Below, piece after piece: positions 1-10,447 of a stretch of 64,000 nucleotides of DNA. The stretch is taken from the NCBI RefSeq assembly GCF_023053635.1, contig NC_086178.1, positions 29,931,726 through 29,995,725 on the forward strand, read 5' to 3'. Source of the DNA: Elgaria multicarinata webbii. Taxonomy: Eukaryota > Chordata > Lepidosauria > Squamata > Anguidae. The translations under genes and the position numbers were made by a program. Numbering within the stretch: the first letter of the stretch is position 1; each line of letters opens with the position of its first letter. Below the pieces are notes generated by a model, which had not been told where the DNA came from, ran no database searches, and worked only from the letters and a program-made list of their open reading frames with translations.

Positions 1-191
1 CGGTTTGGGAGGCAGAAAACATAACATCTTTTCAACGCCTCCTGAAACTCAGGCTTTTCACTCAGGCTTTTCCTGGATTTTAACAGCTGGTTTTATATTG
101 CCTTTTTAAGTTTTAATGTTTTAAATTTATATTTGTTATATTTGGTGCACTGCCCTGAGAGCTTCGGCTGATGGGCAGTATAAAAATGAAA

Positions 192-230
<39 letters not shown>

Positions 231-233
231 ATA
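1..233 (+). mobile_element. L2-like LINE 3' end
   Basis: This is the 3' untranslated end of a non-LTR retrotransposon, cut by the window edge. It ends in the signature 'gagagcttcggctgatgggcag' class of tail, here near 158-178, followed by a (TAAA)n run at about 190-233. The same tail recurs at 17.2, 31.9, 54.8 and 61.4 kb on the + strand and at 24.3 and 49.9 kb on the - strand, which identifies it as one LINE family. The long copy at 26-32 kb shows that the family encodes an L2-type endonuclease and reverse transcriptase. No coding part remains here. Confidence 0.75.
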
Positions 234-1118
234 TCTAATGCACTCAGGAGGTTCTATGGATGTACCAAATAAACAGATGAAAACTAAGGGGTGGGGAGAG
301 AGAGAAAATCAAGTTACATTATAGACAAAAGTATTTAAATGTTTAATTGGAGCCTCTGATCTGAAGCCAGCAAAGTTTGACATGGGTGCATAATGTTTCT
401 GCCTGCTCTGAGAGGTTACCTGGAACACGAAGCCAAATATTTTTAATGTTGGCATACTTAATTAGATGGGTGGGATTGTGCCATACCTTTTCCGCCCCTG
501 CATTTGCAAGCATATGCAACAGTATGTCATACTATGAAGGAAGGTAATTCCCCTTTTAAGTCGATGGGAACTTACACCAGAAGCGGTATGACAGGAATGA
601 ATTCTAGGAGTTGTAACATGCAAATAGTGAAACGCAAAGACTTTTGTGGAACAAATCTTGACATTTCGTACAGGTAGTGGGAATATGGGTTATTGCTTTT
701 TTAAATGAATGTGATTCTATCAGAAAGGATGCTATTTATTTATTTAAAGTTCTTTATTGTATTGTTGAATGGAAACACTGGGCTACATGTTGTACAGAAA
801 ATAGAAGCGGTGCAACCTTATATGTTTCCTCAGTGAAACCTTATACATGTTTACTCAGCAGTAAGTCCCACACTCTTCAAAGGGATTTGCTCCCCGTTAA
901 TTGTGGATCACAGCCACAATTGTAAATACTGCCTTGCTGGATCAAAAGCAAAGGTCCATCTTGTCATGCTTGTCTCTGGCAGTGGCTGGCCAGATGCTCC
1001 TGGATGGCTCACAAGTAGGACATTATGGACACAGCCCTCTGGGGCTGTTCACACAACATGCTAATCCACACACACTGGTTGAGTGTAAGCTGTTTTTGAA
1101 CTATGGGTTGTTGGTTGG
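234..1118. other. intergenic, no gene seen
   Basis: AT-rich unique-looking sequence. Short open frames at 677-925 and 901-1200 have no recognisable domain. A degenerate piece of an abundant short repeat (the 'gcagtaagtccca' family) lies near 845-905. I see no exon, RNA gene or promoter. Confidence 0.5.
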
Positions 1119-1540
1119 CAGCGGTCCCCAACCTTTTTGGCACCAGGGACCGGTTTCGTGGAAGACAATTTTTCCACGGACCCAGGGGTGTGTGTGTTGA
1201 GGGGATGGTTTTGGGAAGCCCTCCCCCCCCCACTCCAGCATCCTGGCTTCGCTTCAGCTGGGTGGGCAGCCGAAGCTAAGCCAGGACGCTGGGGAGGGCG
1301 GGCAGCTTCGGAACGGCACGCCTGGAAGTCGCTCTCCCAGAGCGGCTTCCGGCCGGGCGCGCCGTTCCGAAGCCGCCCCACCCCACCCCAGTGTCCTGGC
1401 TTTGGCTGGGCAGGCAAGATGGCACCCCGCACCCAGGTACACTGGGGTGGGGGTGGGGTGAAAGCAGCTCACCTGCATGGCCGGTTCCTAACAGGCCACA
1501 GACCGGTACCAGTCCGTGGCCCGGGGGTTGGGGACCCCTG
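1119..1540. mobile_element. hAT-like non-autonomous transposon, GC-rich interior
   Basis: The ends form terminal inverted repeats. The left end reads CAGCGGTCCCCAACC and the right end, reverse-complemented, reads CAGGGGTCCCCAACC. The CAG start and the whole subterminal block (about 1119-1190 and 1480-1540) match a hAT family common in amniotes whose ends mention 'ccgtggcc' and 'ccacggac'. The 300-bp interior is very GC-rich and folds back on itself: a ttcggaacgg block near 1307 is answered by ccgttccgaa near 1365. No transposase is encoded, and the open frames here are by-products of the GC bias. I could not find a clean 8-bp target duplication. Confidence 0.7.
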
Positions 1541-1630
1541 GGTTAGGGTGTCGTCTGACCTAAGTGTGGGTTAGCATGTTGTACGAACCCAATCACACAT
1601 ACCTTTTCACATACCTGTTGAAAGGTTTCG

Positions 1631-1676
1631 ACAGCTAGAATGAAACCTTTTAATATGAAGGTTTCATTCTAGCTGT
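1631..1676. repeat. perfect short hairpin
   Basis: Two 19-base arms (1631-1649 and 1658-1676) are exact reverse complements around an 8-base loop. The left arm begins ACAGCTAGAATG and the right arm ends CATTCTAGCTGT. It lies between two hAT elements and belongs to no feature I recognise. The stem is too short for a typical microRNA precursor. Confidence 0.7.
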
Positions 1677-1874
1677 TGGAAATATTACCTCCAAGAATTC
1701 ATCTAACCCTTAAAAACTTTCAATATTTAGCATTTGAGTGTTCCGGGTGCTTCCCATGCATTATCTCCCTAGCAGCATAATCCTATACCTGTCTCCTTAG
1801 AGGTAAGACCCATTGAGTTCAAGGGGCTTATTCCCAAGTAAGTGAATATAGGGTTGCAGTTTAACCCTTACAGC

Positions 1875-2335
1875 CAAGCCGGGCAGAGCTGGTAATTGGC
1901 CCAGGCCAGATGGGAAATGTAGGCCCCATTTCAAACTGCTTATTAAGTATTACTAGTTATCACCCTTGCTATCAAGCATTCATATTCTGCTTAATTTTAT
2001 CTCCCACCTTTGCCTCTGGGGAATGCATTTTATGAAGTCTATTAGAAACTGAATCACTTGATCTAGCCTTTTGTGCTTGCTCTCAGCCCCATTCATGTGG
2101 TTTTGTCTCATCTCTGCTAGAGATAAGGGTGGTGGGGTAGTGAAGACATCTTGGTTTTTTGGCTGTCTCAAAATGGAGTCAGTACTGCTCACTCACAGGA
2201 GAGCTACTTTGTAAGAAATCTTTACCAAAGGGTCTCCCTTTGCCTCTACTCTACCAGGGGGACTCGGAGTAGGCCCCCTAAAAATCATAGGCCCATGCCA
2301 ACTGGCCCCACTGGCCTGTCCTCTGTCCAGCCCTG
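1875..2335 (-). mobile_element. hAT transposon remnant, copy 1
   Basis: The element is flanked by a perfect 8-bp direct repeat, cttacagc, at 1867-1874 and 2336-2343, the duplication size made by hAT transposases. The left end reads CAAGCCGGGCAGAGCTGG and the right end finishes TCCAGCCCTG. The subterminal sequences match a second copy at 17770-18146 ('ccagatgggaaatg' at the left and 'ggagtaggccccct' at the right). A - strand open frame at 1980-2192 is probably a decayed interior rather than a working protein. Confidence 0.85.
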
Positions 2336-2599
2336 CTTACAGCAACCCTATACTATAGGGCAGTGATATTTATATAGAGCTTACATTGTAGTCAGGGCCC
2401 AAGCAATGGAGAGGGAGGGGGTGGAGAGAAGCAACCCTTTACAATGAGGAGGGGAAAAATGAGGCTAAATTGCCTCAGGGCAAACTGCAGATCATGACTG
2501 AGAATATTTATGGGAATGTATTTCCCTGCATTTATGTATCTATTGTCCAGATCTTGTGGAGATTTGCTGGAGCCAATCAAAAGCTGTGCTGGAGCACAT

Positions 2600-2920
2600 T
2601 AAGCAATGTTTGGAACAGTGCCCTTTTCTAGCCACTCTTCCCCGCCTGCCCACCTACTGGGCCACTGGCTGCCCACTGGTAGTCATAAATCTTCTTTCTT
2701 TCCAAATCTGTCCATGTGATATTTTGAATCAGTAAATATAGTCTTTTGCCTGAAGCAAGTTTCAGGGCTTCTGTGCATGCTACGAGTTCAGCTGCTTGTT
2801 GTACAATTGTAGCTGGATCCATCAGTAAACAACTCGAGGTCATCATACAGGTCTGGGTGAGGTTTGATTCTGTACTCACCAAATATAGCTTTCTTTTTTC
2901 TAACAGTAGGGCCATTCCTA
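2600..2920 (-). mobile_element. endogenous retrovirus pol fossil fragment
   Basis: The - strand frame resembles a retroviral RNase H segment: a stretch of the form QQAAELVACTEALKLASGK resembles the 'AELVALTEAL' block of gammaretrovirus-like pol. No LTRs or other retroviral parts are visible nearby. It is an old, clearly broken fragment with several breaks. The assignment rests on one short similarity, so the family is tentative. Confidence 0.5.
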
Positions 2921-3352
2921 AGAAGAAGAGCCATGCTGGATCAGACCATATGAAAAGGAGGACAGGGCTTCTGTATCTTTAACAGTAATGTAGAAAAGGA
3001 AAATTCAGCAGGTGTCAATTGAAGAGGGTGAAATTCCCTCTTCATCACAACAGTTAAAGCTGCAGAAGCCCTGCCCTCTTTTGTATCTGGCCACTCTACT
3101 ATAGCTAGTGTAGCTTTAACTGTTGTGATGAAGAGGGAATTCCACCCTCTTCAATTGACACCTGCTGAAATTCCCTTTTCTACATTCCTGTTAAAGATAC
3201 AGGAGCCCTGTCCTCCTTTTTATATGGTCACCCTACCAAAGGTCCATCTAGGCCAGCATTCTGATCACACGGTGGCTGACCAGCTGTCAATGGGAAACCT
3301 ACAAGCGTGACTTGAGTGCAACAGCACCCTACAAGGAAGCCTTTGATCCACT
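2921..3352 (+). repeat. interspersed repeat ('ctggatcagacc' family), split by a MITE
   Basis: The left piece (about 2921-2944, agagccatgctggatcagac) and the right piece (about 3236-3352, ggtccatctaggccagcatt and onward) are adjacent parts of one reptilian interspersed repeat, separated here by the palindromic MITE at 2945-3234. The same repeat occurs at 54263-55015 (+), 10655-10842 (-), 40424-40522 (-) and in part at 57957-58000 (-). It is probably derived from a non-LTR element. I do not know its formal name. Confidence 0.65.
2945..3234. mobile_element. palindromic TA-flanked MITE, copy 1
   Basis: The element is a near-complete inverted repeat over about 290 bp. The left arm begins ACCATATGAAAAGGAGGACA and the right arm ends with the complement, ...ATATGGTCACCCT. 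Both arms contain a 'cagttaaagctgcag' block and a 'gaagagggaattt' block in opposite orientation, centred near 3090-3100. Related copies lie at 15835-16130, 43619-43918 and, as half an element, 13633-13791. The ends GGGTGACC with TA on either side fit a Tc1/mariner-like origin. This copy lacks the first few left-end bases. Confidence 0.8.
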
Positions 3353-3428
3353 GGATGCAAGGCATTTCCAAATCCGTGGCACGCCCTCAACAAGGAGGGA
3401 AAACAACAACACCAGTCCTGGAAATTAA

Positions 3429-3720
3429 TAAGAAGAAGAAGAAGAAGAAGAAGAAGAAATTTCTTACCCGCCTCTCCATTTTGATCAAGGTGGGGATCAA
3501 CAGTAAATATAAAATACATAAAACTGAATTAAAACATAATATACATTGTTAAAACATCCTAAAAACATCCTAAAATTCCACTGGACAGGCCTGCCGGAAG
3601 AGATCAGTCTTTATAGCTTCCTTGAATGCTAATAAACTGTTAAGTTGACGAGTCTCCTCTGGCAGACCATTCCACAGTCTGGGAGCAGCAGAAGAGGAGG
3701 TTAGCCACGGCTGGCAAAAG
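3429..3720 (-). mobile_element. LINE 3' end (L2 group) with AAG microsatellite
   Basis: An (AAG)n run at 3429-3459 is followed on the reverse strand by a LINE 3' end. Near 3665-3690 the reverse strand reads 'gctcccagactgtggaatgg', the conserved C-terminal RLWNxLP region of L2-group reverse transcriptases. It is a 5'-truncated insertion without coding capacity. Confidence 0.6.
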
Positions 3721-3858
3721 ATGTAAAAAGAAAAAGATACCCCCACTCTCGGGTCTGGTCAGTGTGACCCTGGCAGGGCTTGGGATTCCACAGTTCTTCT
3801 GACATGGATTCTCCCGCCCTCAGCCCTGCAGGATTGCTTCCCAGATTACATTACTACA

Positions 3859-3950
3859 GCCTGGTGCCCTCCAGATGTGTTGGACTACAACTCCCAGCAC
3901 CCCCCAACCAGCTATGGTGGCTGCGCGAAAGATTGAGGAAGGCTACGTTG
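3859..3950 (+). mobile_element. MITE, 'ccctccagatgtgttgga' family, copy 1
   Basis: The copy begins CTGGTGCCCTCCAGATGTGT and continues ggactacaactcccagcacc. It is one of about ten copies in this window (others at 10974, 33222, 34418, 39492, 46942, 50787, 56599, 59348 and 62292). Complete copies have both ends as inverted repeats, so this is a small cut-and-paste transposon derivative. The core resembles the ZNF143/GFY motif ACTACAATTCCC. Confidence 0.75.
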
Positions 3951-4552
3951 CTGTCAGATGATCTGTTGCCTGCTCATGCATATGAATCCAAATATGTAAA
4001 TCTGCTCAGCCCTGATCTTCAGCTGCTCAGCCTGAGCAGAGAAGAAACAGCACTTCTGAGAACAGAGGTAATTGCACCAAATTATTGCGCTCACACAGAC
4101 AGACCCAATTCCCAGTGGCTATATATAGCTGCATGGAATCAAAATGTGAGCACTTGTATTTTCATTAGGCAGCCATGTAATTTAAGATGTTACGTCGTGA
4201 CACAAGCCAAAGGATTACAAAGCGATTTCTGAGGCTATGCCACACATAGAGGCAGCAGCCGTGACCACCGTGAAGGCATGATCTCATTTCTAAATACACG
4301 TCTCTGTGCCCTCAGCAATTGTGCGTGAGCTCTAATCCGTTCTTTTCCAATGGCAATCTGAACTAGACTGCATTTGTTTACAGTTCAGACATCTAAGTAG
4401 GGAGTCGGTGTGTACCCTTCCATTCCATACTGGGTCAACACAAGGTGGTTGTCTCCCTGAGCCTTTTAAGAAGAACGAATCCTGACTGTAGCATGTTTCT
4501 TAATGGTAACCAAACAAAAACACAATGGACACCCAAGACTTTTAACACTGGC

Positions 4553-5300
4553 TATGTTCAGATGTAAACACTAAACCATGGTTTAGTGTTACGAAAATAA
4601 GCGTCAGTGAGCCTCGTGAACACAAGCTGCTCCCCTCCCCTCCGCTGGTACAGCCATGAGGAGATAGGAAGCCTCCTCTTCCTGCTTAGATTAACCACAG
4701 TTTCATGTGTCCTTTGATTCACCATAAACTGTGATTAGTTGAAACGAGCCAGCTTCATCAAATATAGTTCGAAGCTGGCTTGTTTCAAAAAACAATACTT
4801 AAGACTAACCAAGGTTTGTCTGGGTTCAGATGACATAGCAAACTGCAGTTAATCTAAAATGAAAGCCAAAGCTTCCAAATCCCTTGCGGCCATGCTGGAG
4901 GAGGGGCAGCATGCCCACTGATGGCTGGCTGTACCATATTCTTGTAATGTTAAACCCAAACGGCTATTCCACATTGGTCTGGTTTGGGGGTAAATATTTT
5001 AACGTAATAAGATAACTTAATATTTAACTTAATAAGTTAAGATATGGATGAACCTCATGTTCACTGGGCCGCCGTTTCCCTCCTCACTTCTCAGCACACC
5101 GTGATTAATCTAAGAACTCTTTAATTATCCACAGTTTCTTATTATGTCCAAAGTGGGAAACTATGGTCATTGGGATTGGAATAATCGAAGATCTTAAAAC
5201 ATGGTTTGAAGTTGGTTTAAGAACCTAGCTTCTTGCAAGCCTGCTAACTCCTAAGACCCAGTTAGGTCATAAGAGGAAATCATGGTTAATTGAGGACTTC
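4553..5300. repeat. partly palindromic repeat cluster
   Basis: The block contains several local inverted repeats such as aaaccatggttt (near 4575), 'gttcagatg' at both sides, and repeated 'aagctggctt' and 'ccacagtttc' motifs in opposite orientations. It looks like one or more decayed MITEs inserted into each other. No coding sequence or clear ends can be assigned. Confidence 0.4.
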
Positions 5301-5814
5301 TGGCATTAATAGTGCTCCAAGAATGGAGGAACTGGGCATTGTTTGTGACATTAAGATTGTAGTGCATACGAAAATGATTTGTTTGTATTACAGTTGTAGT
5401 GCTAGATATTTTGTGAGTTCTTCCTCTTCGAACATATTTTTTCTTCCCCTTCTGGGAAGAGTTCCAGATAAACAACTGTTGCTCTTTTCAAGTTTACGAC
5501 TCTGCTATGAGGAGTTTTTTGGTCATCTTTTTTAAAGTATTGTAAATGGTATGTTTGTATTGATTTGAGAATATATATAAAAAGATATTTTGTTTCAGAA
5601 ATTGCCCCCTGAGGAAGAGCTACAGCTCAAAACACACAAGTCTTTAGATTCTCAGAATAAAAATGTCTGAACACCTGCAGTTTCTGTCAGGTTGTTTGTT
5701 GGGGATTCTTGCTACTGCAGAGTTTTTTCTTTCTTTTTGATTTTACACACCCGACATTTCCTGGCTCAGACAATGGACAATTTGAGCTCATGTTGCTATT
5801 TGTTTTCTTGCTGA

Positions 5815-5922
5815 TTTATGATTTTTACACACCACCTTTCTTTGATTTTCAACTGAAAATCTTGAGGCGGCTTACAAAAGAAATATAAAATGCAAATTGG
5901 TCTAAGAAGACCAGTGCAAAAG
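5815..5922 (-). mobile_element. LINE 3' end, target of the copia insertion
   Basis: On the reverse strand this reads as a LINE-type 3' tail (complement of ...accacctttctttgattttc...cttgaggcggcttacaaaag). The copia element sits directly at its end. It is old and 5'-truncated. Confidence 0.45.
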
Positions 5923-6351
5923 TGTTAAGTATATGAAAAGAAATACTTGCTTAGTCATTAAAATTGTGTGTGTATGGCTATCTCAGGGTTAAACAGAGAA
6001 AGTCTATCTGTGGGCAATTACCTTGAGATAGAGGCTGTTCTGGGAACCTTGCCAAGATTCTAAGTTAGCCTCATCACAGCTGGATGTAATGTAGATAAGA
6101 ATTGTGTAAGATGTGTATATAGTTTCTCACTTTGTAAAATGGAACTGATCACTGCTTACTGATCACTGCTCTCTGATCACTGCTCTCTGTGCATGCCTCA
6201 GTGTGCTGATCTGAACTGATCTGAATTGAACTGCACAGAAGCCTGAAGGAAATAAACCAGCTCTGCTGTGTAAGACCTGCGTGATGTGTGTTTGTTTCTG
6301 AGCACAAACAGAGTTCCAGAGAGAGAAAAGTTCTGGCACAATAACCCAACA
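5923..6351 (+). repeat. 5' LTR of the copia element
   Basis: Direct repeat of 9210-9638, 429 bp, with TG...CA termini. It contains a short internal tandem of 'ctgatcactgct' units near 6146-6185 and an AATAAA signal near 6248-6254 that could serve polyadenylation. A promoter is expected here by analogy with the family but was not located. Confidence 0.92.
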
Positions 6352-6352
6352 A

Positions 6353-6367
6353 GGGTTATGGGCCCAG
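6353..6367 (+). promoter_or_regulatory. primer-binding site matching initiator tRNA-Met anticodon arm
   Basis: Immediately after the 5' LTR lies GGGTTATGGGCCCAG. This is the exact 15-base complement of the anticodon stem-loop of vertebrate initiator tRNA-Met (CTGGGCCCATAACCC), not of its 3' acceptor end. Drosophila copia is known to prime from a 5' half of the same tRNA, so a half-tRNA primer is the likely mode here too. Confidence 0.85.
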
Positions 6368-6479
6368 TCCAGTCCAGGAAGCCTACGCCAGCCTAACCCA
6401 GGCAGAAGAACCAGAACTTGGTGGGAACGGTGCAGTATCAGAACCAGAACCAGGAGTCTGCTAAAACAGAAAACTGTTG

Positions 6480-9215
6480 ATGAAGGAAGACATCAAGCTA
6501 AAGCCAGTGCTGCAAAGTGAGGAAAAATCTCAGTCGGCTGACTCTGAGGAGGACTCTGAGCAGGAGGACGGTGAGATACCAATTCCTAAAGCAGAGGAAA
6601 TGGCAGGAGCTAATATGTCTGGTTTGCATCAATTGTTAGAAAAGCTGAATGACTCTAACTATGCATTATGGTCTTACAAAATGCAAATGTATCTGATTCA
6701 GGCTGAACTGTGGTATGTAGTCACAGAGGATCCACCAGATAGAGCAGATCCACAGAATGCTAAATGGTTTAAGGACGATGCAAAAGCAATGGCAGTTATT
6801 GCATTAGCTGTGGAAGACTCTCAAATTTCCTTCATTCAGTTTTTGAATACATCAAAAGAGTGCTGGAATGCGCTACAAGCTGTATATCAAAGAGAAACAG
6901 CGGGCAGTAAAATAATTCTAACCCGGAAGCTGTATGGAATGAAGCTGAAACCAGGGGAGTCTATGTCAAACCATTTGAAAAGCATGAGAGAAATCTTCAA
7001 TCAACTCAGGGCACGAGGGATGGAGTTTACAACTATACACCAAGTCTATGTGATTTTGTCAAGTCTTGATTCATCGTACAATGCGGTTGTCACCATGATG
7101 GAAAGTCAAGAGGAGAAAAATTTAACCCTTGAGTATGTAGCTGGAAAACTACTGGAAACCTATGAAAGAAGACAAGCTTCAAAACAACAGAGCCTTAAAC
7201 TTCCTGTGGCTGAATTTCAACAAAGCCATAAATCTTCTGACGTGGTGGCTGCATTAAAGGCAAGGAAATGCTTTAATTGTGGTTCCACAGAACACTTAAG
7301 GCGGGATTGCAACAACAAGAAGAAAAAGCTGTTGACAGCAAAGTGGAGAGAAGAAAACAACATGAATGAAGCTGAATCAACAAAGAAGTGTCTTCTAGCA
7401 AGAGTCAAAGAGACAATGAATCCTTGGTTTTTGGACTCTGGGGCTTCAATAAGTATGGCAAAAGACAAACTTTCATTTGTAACCTTGGAAACTTCTACTT
7501 CAGAGCAAAAGTGTGTTACCCTTGCAAATGGAACAAAAATCCAGATTTGTGGTGTGGGTAATGTATATTTTGATTGTCTGGGAGTTGAACTACAAAGTGT
7601 TTTATATGTACCAGAATTAGAAACAAACCTTCTAAGTGTGTTTCAGTTAACAGAAATGGGGTATGAGGTTTGTTTTACTGAAGAAAATTGTACTATAAAA
7701 CAGGGAAACAAGGTGTGTGTGCAGGGAATAATGAAAGATTCTTTGTATGTGATTAATACTTGTACAGAAAATGAAGTTGTAGCCAGCAAAGTCACAACAA
7801 AAACAATAGCCAATTGCAAACCACACCAAGAGTGTATCCATTTAACTCATAAAAGGTTTGGTCATGCTAACTATAAAACAATTTCTAAGATTCCAGAATT
7901 GTGTGAAGGGGTGAAAATCAAACCATGTTCTAACTATGTAGAATGTAATGTATGCAGTGAAACCAAGTGTCATAAGTCAAACATTCCAAAACATAGTGAG
8001 AGAACAACAAAAAGAATTTTTGAATTAATACATGCAGATCTTGCAGGTCCTTTTGAGACAAGTCAAGGAGGAAACAGATTTTTCTTGTCTATTGTTGATG
8101 ATTACAGTAGATTTGGATTTGTGTATGTGTTAAAACAGAAGAGTGAAACTTTTGGAAAGTTCAAAGCGTTTGTTAAGTGGAGTAAAAATAGATTTAAAGA
8201 ACCTATAGCTAATCTAAGAACGGACCGGGGAGGTGAATTTCTTAGCAACCAATTAAAAAAATTCCTCAGTGATGAGGGTATACAACATGACCTTACTGCT
8301 CCATATTCACCATTTCAAAATGGAGTTGCAGAAAGGAAAAACAGAACCTTGCAGAACATGTTAAGAGCTCTATTGAAAGAGTCAGGATTGTCTAATCTGT
8401 TCTGGGCAGAAGCTTTGTCCACCTCAAATTATTTGTTAAACAGGCTTTACCACTCTGTACATGAAAAAACCCCATATGAAATGTTTTACAAAAGAAAACC
8501 TAGAGTGTCACATATACGGGTTTTTGGAAGTAAATGTTTTGCTCATGTTCAGAAAGAAAACAGACCAGGAAAGCTAGCTCAAAGAGGTTTGGAATGTAAA
8601 CTGTTGGGATATGATACACAAACAAAAGGCTATCGTTTGTGGTCTCCATATCACAAAAGTGTAATTGTGAGCAGAGATGTAGTTTTTCATGAACAAATGC
8701 AGGAAACAAAACAGTATGTAAGTTTGCCTGTAGAACAGAAAGCTGTAGAAACAGAAGAAATTCCTGAACAATCTCAGCAAGAGAGGGAGGGGGAAGAAAC
8801 TGTAGAGGAGGAAACTGTGCCTGTAACTATGCCAAAGCGACCAGAAAGGGAACGCAAAGCTCCAATTCGTTATTCAGATGAATACCAAAGCAAACAGGTT
8901 TCTCATAGAGCTTTGCTAATAGCCTATGAACCTACTTCATTTGAGGAAATTCAGGAAATGGAACCTACAGAAGCTCAGGGCTGGCATGAAGCAATGTCAG
9001 AGGAAATCAGAGCAATGGAAAAAAATGAAACGTGGGAGCTAGTACCTTTACCTAAAGGTCGTAAAGCCATTACCTGTAAATGGGTATTCAAAGTAAAACA
9101 AAATGAGAAAGGACAGGTGGAACGTATCAATGGTAAAACACAAAGAGATGCTTTTAAAACTGGGTCTCAGATTGTAACACAATTTAAACAACATGCGCAA
9201 GAGGAGGACTGTTAA
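6480..9215 (+). pseudogene. copia gag-pol frame (broken fossil)
   Basis: One long frame of about 911 residues carries copia-type parts. The gag region has the 'LNDSNYALWSYKMQMYL' type UBN2/retrotrans-gag fold near residues 55-75. A CCHC zinc knuckle (CFNCGSTEHLRRDC) lies near residue 263. The protease has the DSGAS active-site motif near residue 320. The integrase has an HHCC-like zinc finger near 460-495, then a DDE core with HADLAGPF, a DRGGEFL block and 'YSPFQNGVAERKN' near 520-620. The frame uses A-rich codons unlike the two host genes. It is broken relative to a full copia polyprotein (about one break). The ATG at 6480 is the first in frame. Confidence 0.9.
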
Positions 9216-9638
9216 GTATATGAAAAGAAATACTTGCTTAGTCATTAAAATTGTGTGTGTATGGCTATCTCAGGGTTAAACAGAGAAAGTCTATCTGTGG
9301 GCAATTACCTTGAGATAGAGGCTGTTCTGGGAACCTTGCCAAGATTCTAAGTTAGCCTCATCACAGCTGGATGTAATGTAGATAAGAATTGTGTAAGATG
9401 TGTATATAGTTTCTCACTTTGTAAAATGGAACTGATCACTGCTTACTGATCACTGCTCTCTGATCACTGCTCTCTGTGCATGCCTCAGTGTGCTGATCTG
9501 AACTGATCTGAATTGAACTGCACAGAAGCCTGAAGGAAATAAACCAGCTCTGCTGTGTAAGACCTGCGTGATGTGTGTTTGTTTCTGAGCACAAACAGAG
9601 TTCCAGAGAGAGAAAAGTTCTGGCACAATAACCCAACA
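9210..9638 (+). repeat. 3' LTR of the copia element
   Basis: A 429-bp direct repeat of the 5' LTR. The stretches I compared, including the tandem 'tgatcactgct' units and the terminal 60 bases, show no difference. It is followed by the second copy of the target duplication aaaag. Confidence 0.92.
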
Positions 9639-9725
9639 AAAAGGGCTTATGATCTCTCCCTCCCTCTCTGTCTCTTCAATGGCTGAGGGTTCAACTACAC
9701 ATTACACAAATTGCATGGCGTGTTG

Positions 9726-9823
9726 CCAGTAAAGGCTGGTGGCTCTGAAGCACTTGGAGAGCTCCTTTAGAGTTCTGGCTGAAACCCAGAATGGGTTCAC
9801 CGCCCCACTTTGTGTAGCTGAAA
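9726..9823. repeat. 'aggctggtggctctga' repeat, copy 1
   Basis: A short repeat that begins CCAGTAAAGGCTGGTGGCTC and runs into a 'gagttctggctgaaaccc' segment. Further copies are at 26165-26225 (+), 32192-32335 (-) and 55543-55655 (+). Complete copies start CCAGTGGAGGCTGGTGG, and the mixed orientation of the internal blocks suggests a small inverted-repeat transposon. Its family is unknown to me. Confidence 0.55.
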
Positions 9824-10233
9824 CTTATCTTTTTTTTTCTAGAGTAAGTGCATGGTGTCCCATTTTGGATCAGGATCACTATGCACATGGAGGGGAAGAT
9901 TAAACCTCCCCACTGTTTTCTTCCCCCCACCTCCATATGGGGTTATAAAAAGAAAAAGGAAAAAAAACCACTCTACATCATGGACACAGCCTGCACCATT
10001 TGCTTGTACTGCTCCCATGGGAAGCAGGCCTGCAGCCAGTGTGACCAGAGCTCTGGGCTGCGGGGTGACTGTGGTAGTGATGGAAGGAGGGATGTGATCA
10101 TCTCACCAGTGAATTGATCAGCAAACAAGAGCTGGTGTTTAAACACATCCTTCTTTCATGTCTTCCTCTTTCATGCTTAACTGAGGATATTGACAGGTCT
10201 GTAGGCTCAAAGGAAGAGGGTGTCTAGAGAGAG

Positions 10234-10235
10234 GG

Positions 10236-10271
<36 letters not shown>

Positions 10272-10447
10272 CATACATAGTCTTCCTCCTCTCCATTTTA
10301 TCCTCACTGCAACAACCCTGTCAGGTAGGTTGGGCTGAGAGTCTGACTGGCCCAAAGTCATCCAGTGGGTTTCCATCACCGAGTGGGGACTAGAACCCGG
10401 ATCTCTGGACTCCCAGTCCAACACTTTAGCCTCTACACCACACTGGG
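10234..10447 (-). mobile_element. tRNA-derived SINE, family A
   Basis: Read on the reverse strand, this starts with a tRNA-like head with a box B-like ggttctagtccccact and continues 'gactttgggccagtcag' and 'acctacctgacagggttgtt'. The tail is (TAAA)n at 10234-10271. Other copies are at 11095 (+), 33838 (-) and 40893 (+). The family is typical of squamate genomes. Confidence 0.75.

Larger units (their letters stand above)
5918..9643 (+). mobile_element. Ty1/copia LTR retrotransposon, very young fossil copy
   Basis: The element spans 5923-9638. It has two LTRs of equal length, 429 bp each, starting TGTTAAG and ending CCCAACA, that look identical wherever I compared them. It is flanked by a 5-bp target duplication, aaaag (5918-5922 and 9639-9643). 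Its parts, in order, are 5' LTR, a primer-binding site, one long gag-pol frame and 3' LTR. Protease and integrase precede the polymerase region, the order of the copia (Pseudoviridae-like) group rather than Ty3/gypsy or retroviruses. Matching LTRs imply a very recent insertion. The coding region is broken (about one break), so this copy is not autonomous. Ty1/copia elements are established in fish, amphibians and reptiles but are a minor class there. Confidence 0.92.

Noticed and set aside
1111-1548. 8-bp target duplication around the hAT-like element at 1119-1540
   Set aside because: The flanks ttggttgg and ggttaggg do not match well enough to claim a duplication.
1061-1574. Long overlapping frames of 123-145 residues on both strands
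   Set aside because: They fall within the GC-rich interior of the hAT-like element at 1119-1540; the frames come from base composition, with no domain or conserved pattern.
1631-1676. MicroRNA precursor
   Set aside because: The stem is only 19 bp with an 8-base loop, shorter than needed for normal Drosha/Dicer processing; kept only as an unexplained hairpin.
6146-6185. Short direct repeats of 'ctgatcactgct' as a CRISPR-like or satellite array
   Set aside because: They are a few tandem units internal to the copia LTR and recur identically in the other LTR.
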